The position numbers and the translations under genes were made by a program. From Candidatus Atribacteria bacterium (GTDB lineage: Bacteria > Atribacterota > Phoenicimicrobiia > Phoenicimicrobiales > Stramentimicrobiaceae): a stretch of 55,879 nt of DNA. Every line of letters begins with the position of its first letter. The first letter of the stretch is position 1. This document shows, in pieces, positions 54,042-55,879 of this stretch. The notes beneath the pieces were generated by a model, which was not told the DNA's origin, did not search any database, and saw only the letters and a list, made by a program, of their open reading frames with translations. The DNA lies in assembly GCA_029556475.1 (NCBI GenBank), contig JAKQEP010000081.1, forward strand, positions 67,130 through 123,008, written 5' to 3'.

Positions 54042-55325
54042 TTACTCTTCAAGCTTTGAAAAGGCATCATCCAATATATCAATGACTTTGTCTAATTGCC
54101 GTTCTTCTATAACCAAAGGCGGTTGAATTCTCAGTACATTTCCAAGAACTCCTCCTACACCAATGAGTAGGCCTTTTTCTCTGCATAAATTCCTGACTTT
54201 GCCTGCTTCTGCACTAGCAGGAGTTTTTTCTTTATCTTTAATTAACTCTACTCCGATCATCAAGCCTTTCCCTCTCACATCACCAATCAAGTCATATTTT
54301 TTCATAAGCTTATCTTTAACATTCTGCATAAAACGGTTCCCTTTTTCTAATGCCTTTTCAGGGATTTTCTCATCAACCAGAAAATCAATATTTGCTATAG
54401 CAGCTGCACAGGATACCGGGTTTCCCCCAAAGGTTGATAAGTGGTCACCGGGTTTGAAAGAGCTAGCTATTTCATCTCTGGTAATAAAAGCACCCAATGG
54501 GAATCCATCAGCAATTCCTTTTGCCATTGTCATTATATCAGGTTCTACACCATAGTGTTCAATGGCAAATAGTTTTCCAGTTCTTCCAAAACCTGATTGA
54601 ACCTCATCTGTGATTAACAGAATATTGAATTCATCTAAGACCTTTTTAATTTCCTTAAAGTAATCTTCAGGAGGAACGATTATTCCACCTTCACCCATGA
54701 CAGGTTCTGCAATAAAGGCAGCAACTGAACCACTGGTTTGAAAATCAATAACATCTCTTAAATATCTGGCACATTTTAAATTGCAGCTCTCTCTTTTCAA
54801 TTCAAAGGGGCAACGGTAACAATATGGGGCAGGAGCAAAAGCGATTCCCGGTAAGAATGGTCCACCTTTGAATTTTCTTTTTCTGTTTCCAGTAACACTG
54901 AGGGTGGCATTTGTTCTACCATGGAAAGAACATTGGAGAGCTATAATTTCATAATTTCCAGTGAATTGTTTGGCAACTCTTAAAGCCCCTTCTATAGCTT
55001 CAGCACCACTATTAGAGAAGAATGTTTTATCAAGTTTGCCAGGGGTAATTTGAGCTAATTTTTCTGCCAGTATTGCGGGCGGTTCAGAATAGTAGACATA
55101 TGCACAGCAATGAACCAACTTATCCATCTGATCTTTAGCAGCCTGAATAACTTTTGGGTTCCTGTGCCCGGCATTGTTAACAGCAATGCCAGCAAAACAA
55201 TCGATGTACTCTTTTCCATCTGTAGCGTATACTGTAGATCCTTCAGCATGGTCAATGACTACATCTTCCATCTTGTTGATAAAGTACAGGTTGACATACT
55301 TGTCATACTTTTGCTTAATGTCCAT
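54042..55325 (-). CDS. class III omega-aminotransferase (GABA/beta-alanine type)
   Basis: 427 aa. PLP lysine in TMAKGIADGFPLGAF, with LLITDEVQSGFGRTG, FFSNSGAEAIEGALRVAK and FHGRTNATLSVTG typical of class III. The CYRCPFELKRESCNLKCARY insert (four Cys) is unusual for GabT, and recalls some archaeal and Firmicutes omega-aminotransferases. The partner MmsA-type dehydrogenase suggests beta-alanine, 3-aminoisobutyrate or GABA as the amino donor. The upstream SD is not ideal, but the start fits the family length. Confidence 0.85.
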   Translation of the reverse strand: MDIKQKYDKYVNLYFINKMEDVVIDHAEGSTVYATDGKEYIDCFAGIAVNNAGHRNPKVIQAAKDQMDKLVHCCAYVYYSEPPAILAEKLAQITPGKLDKTFFSNSGAEAIEGALRVAKQFTGNYEIIALQCSFHGRTNATLSVTGNRKRKFKGGPFLPGIAFAPAPYCYRCPFELKRESCNLKCARYLRDVIDFQTSGSVAAFIAEPVMGEGGIIVPPEDYFKEIKKVLDEFNILLITDEVQSGFGRTGKLFAIEHYGVEPDIMTMAKGIADGFPLGAFITRDEIASSFKPGDHLSTFGGNPVSCAAAIANIDFLVDEKIPEKALEKGNRFMQNVKDKLMKKYDLIGDVRGKGLMIGVELIKDKEKTPASAEAGKVRNLCREKGLLIGVGGVLGNVLRIQPPLVIEERQLDKVIDILDDAFSKLEE

Positions 55326-55634
55326 ACCTTCATTTAACCTCTCTTCTTTTATTTTTTTAATTCTATTATTTAAGGTAATTTAAAATACCTATGTATTACA
55401 ATTGTAAATATTTCGTAATTAAGGTTAAAGAAATGCTATCAACCAAAAACTATAATTTTAAATAGAGACCTGTTAGTGTAAGCATTTATAGAATGGTCAG
55501 TATGCGTACTGTTACTGTTATTTAGTTTTTAAGAAGTAAAAAAGAATTTTTATGGATACGTATATTATACAAAAATCGTATTTATACTACTATCCCTAGT
55601 TTTGCAGTAAGCCAATGAGGTCAAGTTCTATAAA

Positions 55635-55668
55635 TCCTTGCAAACTGCTGTTTGCAGGGATATTTTTT
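55635..55668 (+). terminator. rho-independent terminator just upstream of the transposase
   Basis: TCCTTGCAAAC, 4-nt loop, GTTTGCAGGGA, with one T-G wobble, followed on the plus strand by TATTTTTT. It would stop read-through from the left into the transposase gene. Confidence 0.75.
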
Positions 55669-55691
55669 GTCAAATAAATTGATAATACCCG

Positions 55692-55720
55692 TTGCATTAT
55701 GTTGTATAACATGGTACAAT
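55692..55720 (+). promoter_or_regulatory. promoter of the IS1634-like transposase
   Basis: TTGCAT, 17 nt, TACAAT, about 24 nt before the ATG. Spacing is ideal and it is placed right after the terminator. Confidence 0.6.
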
Positions 55721-55743
55721 ACATGAAAAACGGGGGTATTCAT

Positions 55744-55879
55744 ATGTATCTACAGATCGGTAACAACAGGGGCCGTAAATATCTCTCAATCGTTCAGGGC
55801 TACAGAGACCCGCTAACAAAAAAAGTCAGACATAGAACAGTCAAATCCCTGGGCTATCTTGACCAGCTTGTAAAACACT
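55744..55879 (+). CDS. IS1634-like transposase, N-terminal part (cut by window edge)
   Basis: 45 codons are visible: MYLQIGNNRGRKYLSIVQGY, then RDPLTKKVRHRTVKSLGYL. This matches the typical start of IS1634/IS4-type transposases (short N-terminus, then ...SIVQGYRD..., ...SLGYLD...). The base composition looks less AT-rich than that of the neighbours, which supports recent arrival. GGGGG lies 5-10 nt before the ATG. Confidence 0.75.
   Translation, partial: MYLQIGNNRGRKYLSIVQGYRDPLTKKVRHRTVKSLGYLDQLVKH

Larger units (their letters stand above)
55326..55743. other. intergenic region between aminotransferase and IS element
   Basis: About 420 bp. It holds the aminotransferase promoter (not resolved), a plus-strand terminator at 55635-55668 and the transposase promoter at 55692-55720. 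The IS left end should be in this part, but I cannot place its terminal repeat without the other end. Confidence 0.5.

Overview
This is an AT-rich window (roughly two thirds A+T by eye) from a bacterial chromosome. Core bacterial genes (ftsZ, a Soj/ParA ATPase, clpB, sbcCD, xthA-type exonuclease) sit next to a long run of amino-acid and peptide uptake and breakdown genes. Most genes lie on the minus strand. Good Shine-Dalgarno sites are common, and several starts are TTG or GTG. The cobalamin aminomutase, the binding-protein transporters and the CoA-acylating aldehyde dehydrogenase suggest an anaerobic amino-acid or peptide fermenter. An AT-rich candidate phylum such as Atribacterota, or a Firmicutes/Thermotogota-like lineage, would fit, but nothing in the window fixes the taxonomy.

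Layout. 1-8.2 kb: DNA repair (sbcC partial, sbcD, exonuclease III), deoC, a decayed transposase, then ftsZ overlapping a parA/soj-type gene. 8.6-22.2 kb: a long acyl-CoA synthetase, a coiled-coil LysM protein, a Lon-like protease, a TPR protein, a LiaF-like membrane protein, clpB, a B3/B4-domain protein and a bifunctional-nuclease-family protein. 22.4-33.8 kb: a catabolic or transport locus with a shrunken DMT transporter, a P-loop protein that looks like an aminomutase reactivase, a B12-dependent aminomutase with unusual domain order, a separate small protein resembling the aminomutase dimerisation domain, dapF, a meso-diaminopimelate dehydrogenase, a fold-type II PLP enzyme and a complete Liv-type ABC transporter.

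34.1-42.8 kb: a second transport and catabolism unit read leftward. Its order is YheO/DauR-like regulator, RidA, an unrecognised 148-aa protein, an unrecognised fold-type I PLP enzyme, a TRAP transporter (dctPQM) and a long M24 metallopeptidase-like protein. A promoter and a 16-bp perfect inverted repeat precede the regulator. The TRAP segment is bracketed by two copies of a ~110-bp leader repeat, and a fragment of a second ddh gene lies at its left edge.

43.2-55.4 kb: a secreted Ig-like protein, a membrane-anchored M14/AstE-like hydrolase, a 48-aa membrane microprotein missing from the ORF track, a DctM-like permease, two tandem C69-family dipeptidases, a secreted protein of unknown family, then a CoA-acylating semialdehyde dehydrogenase and a class III aminotransferase. 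The last two together could carry a beta-alanine-type route to acetyl-CoA or propionyl-CoA. The window ends inside an IS1634-like transposase.

The most unusual item is the aminomutase locus (22.8-26.0 kb). The B12 domain precedes the TIM-barrel-like part, the reverse of OraE, and the dimerisation-like domain is a separate upstream gene. This is a strong candidate for a rearranged aminomutase class acting on an unidentified diamino acid.
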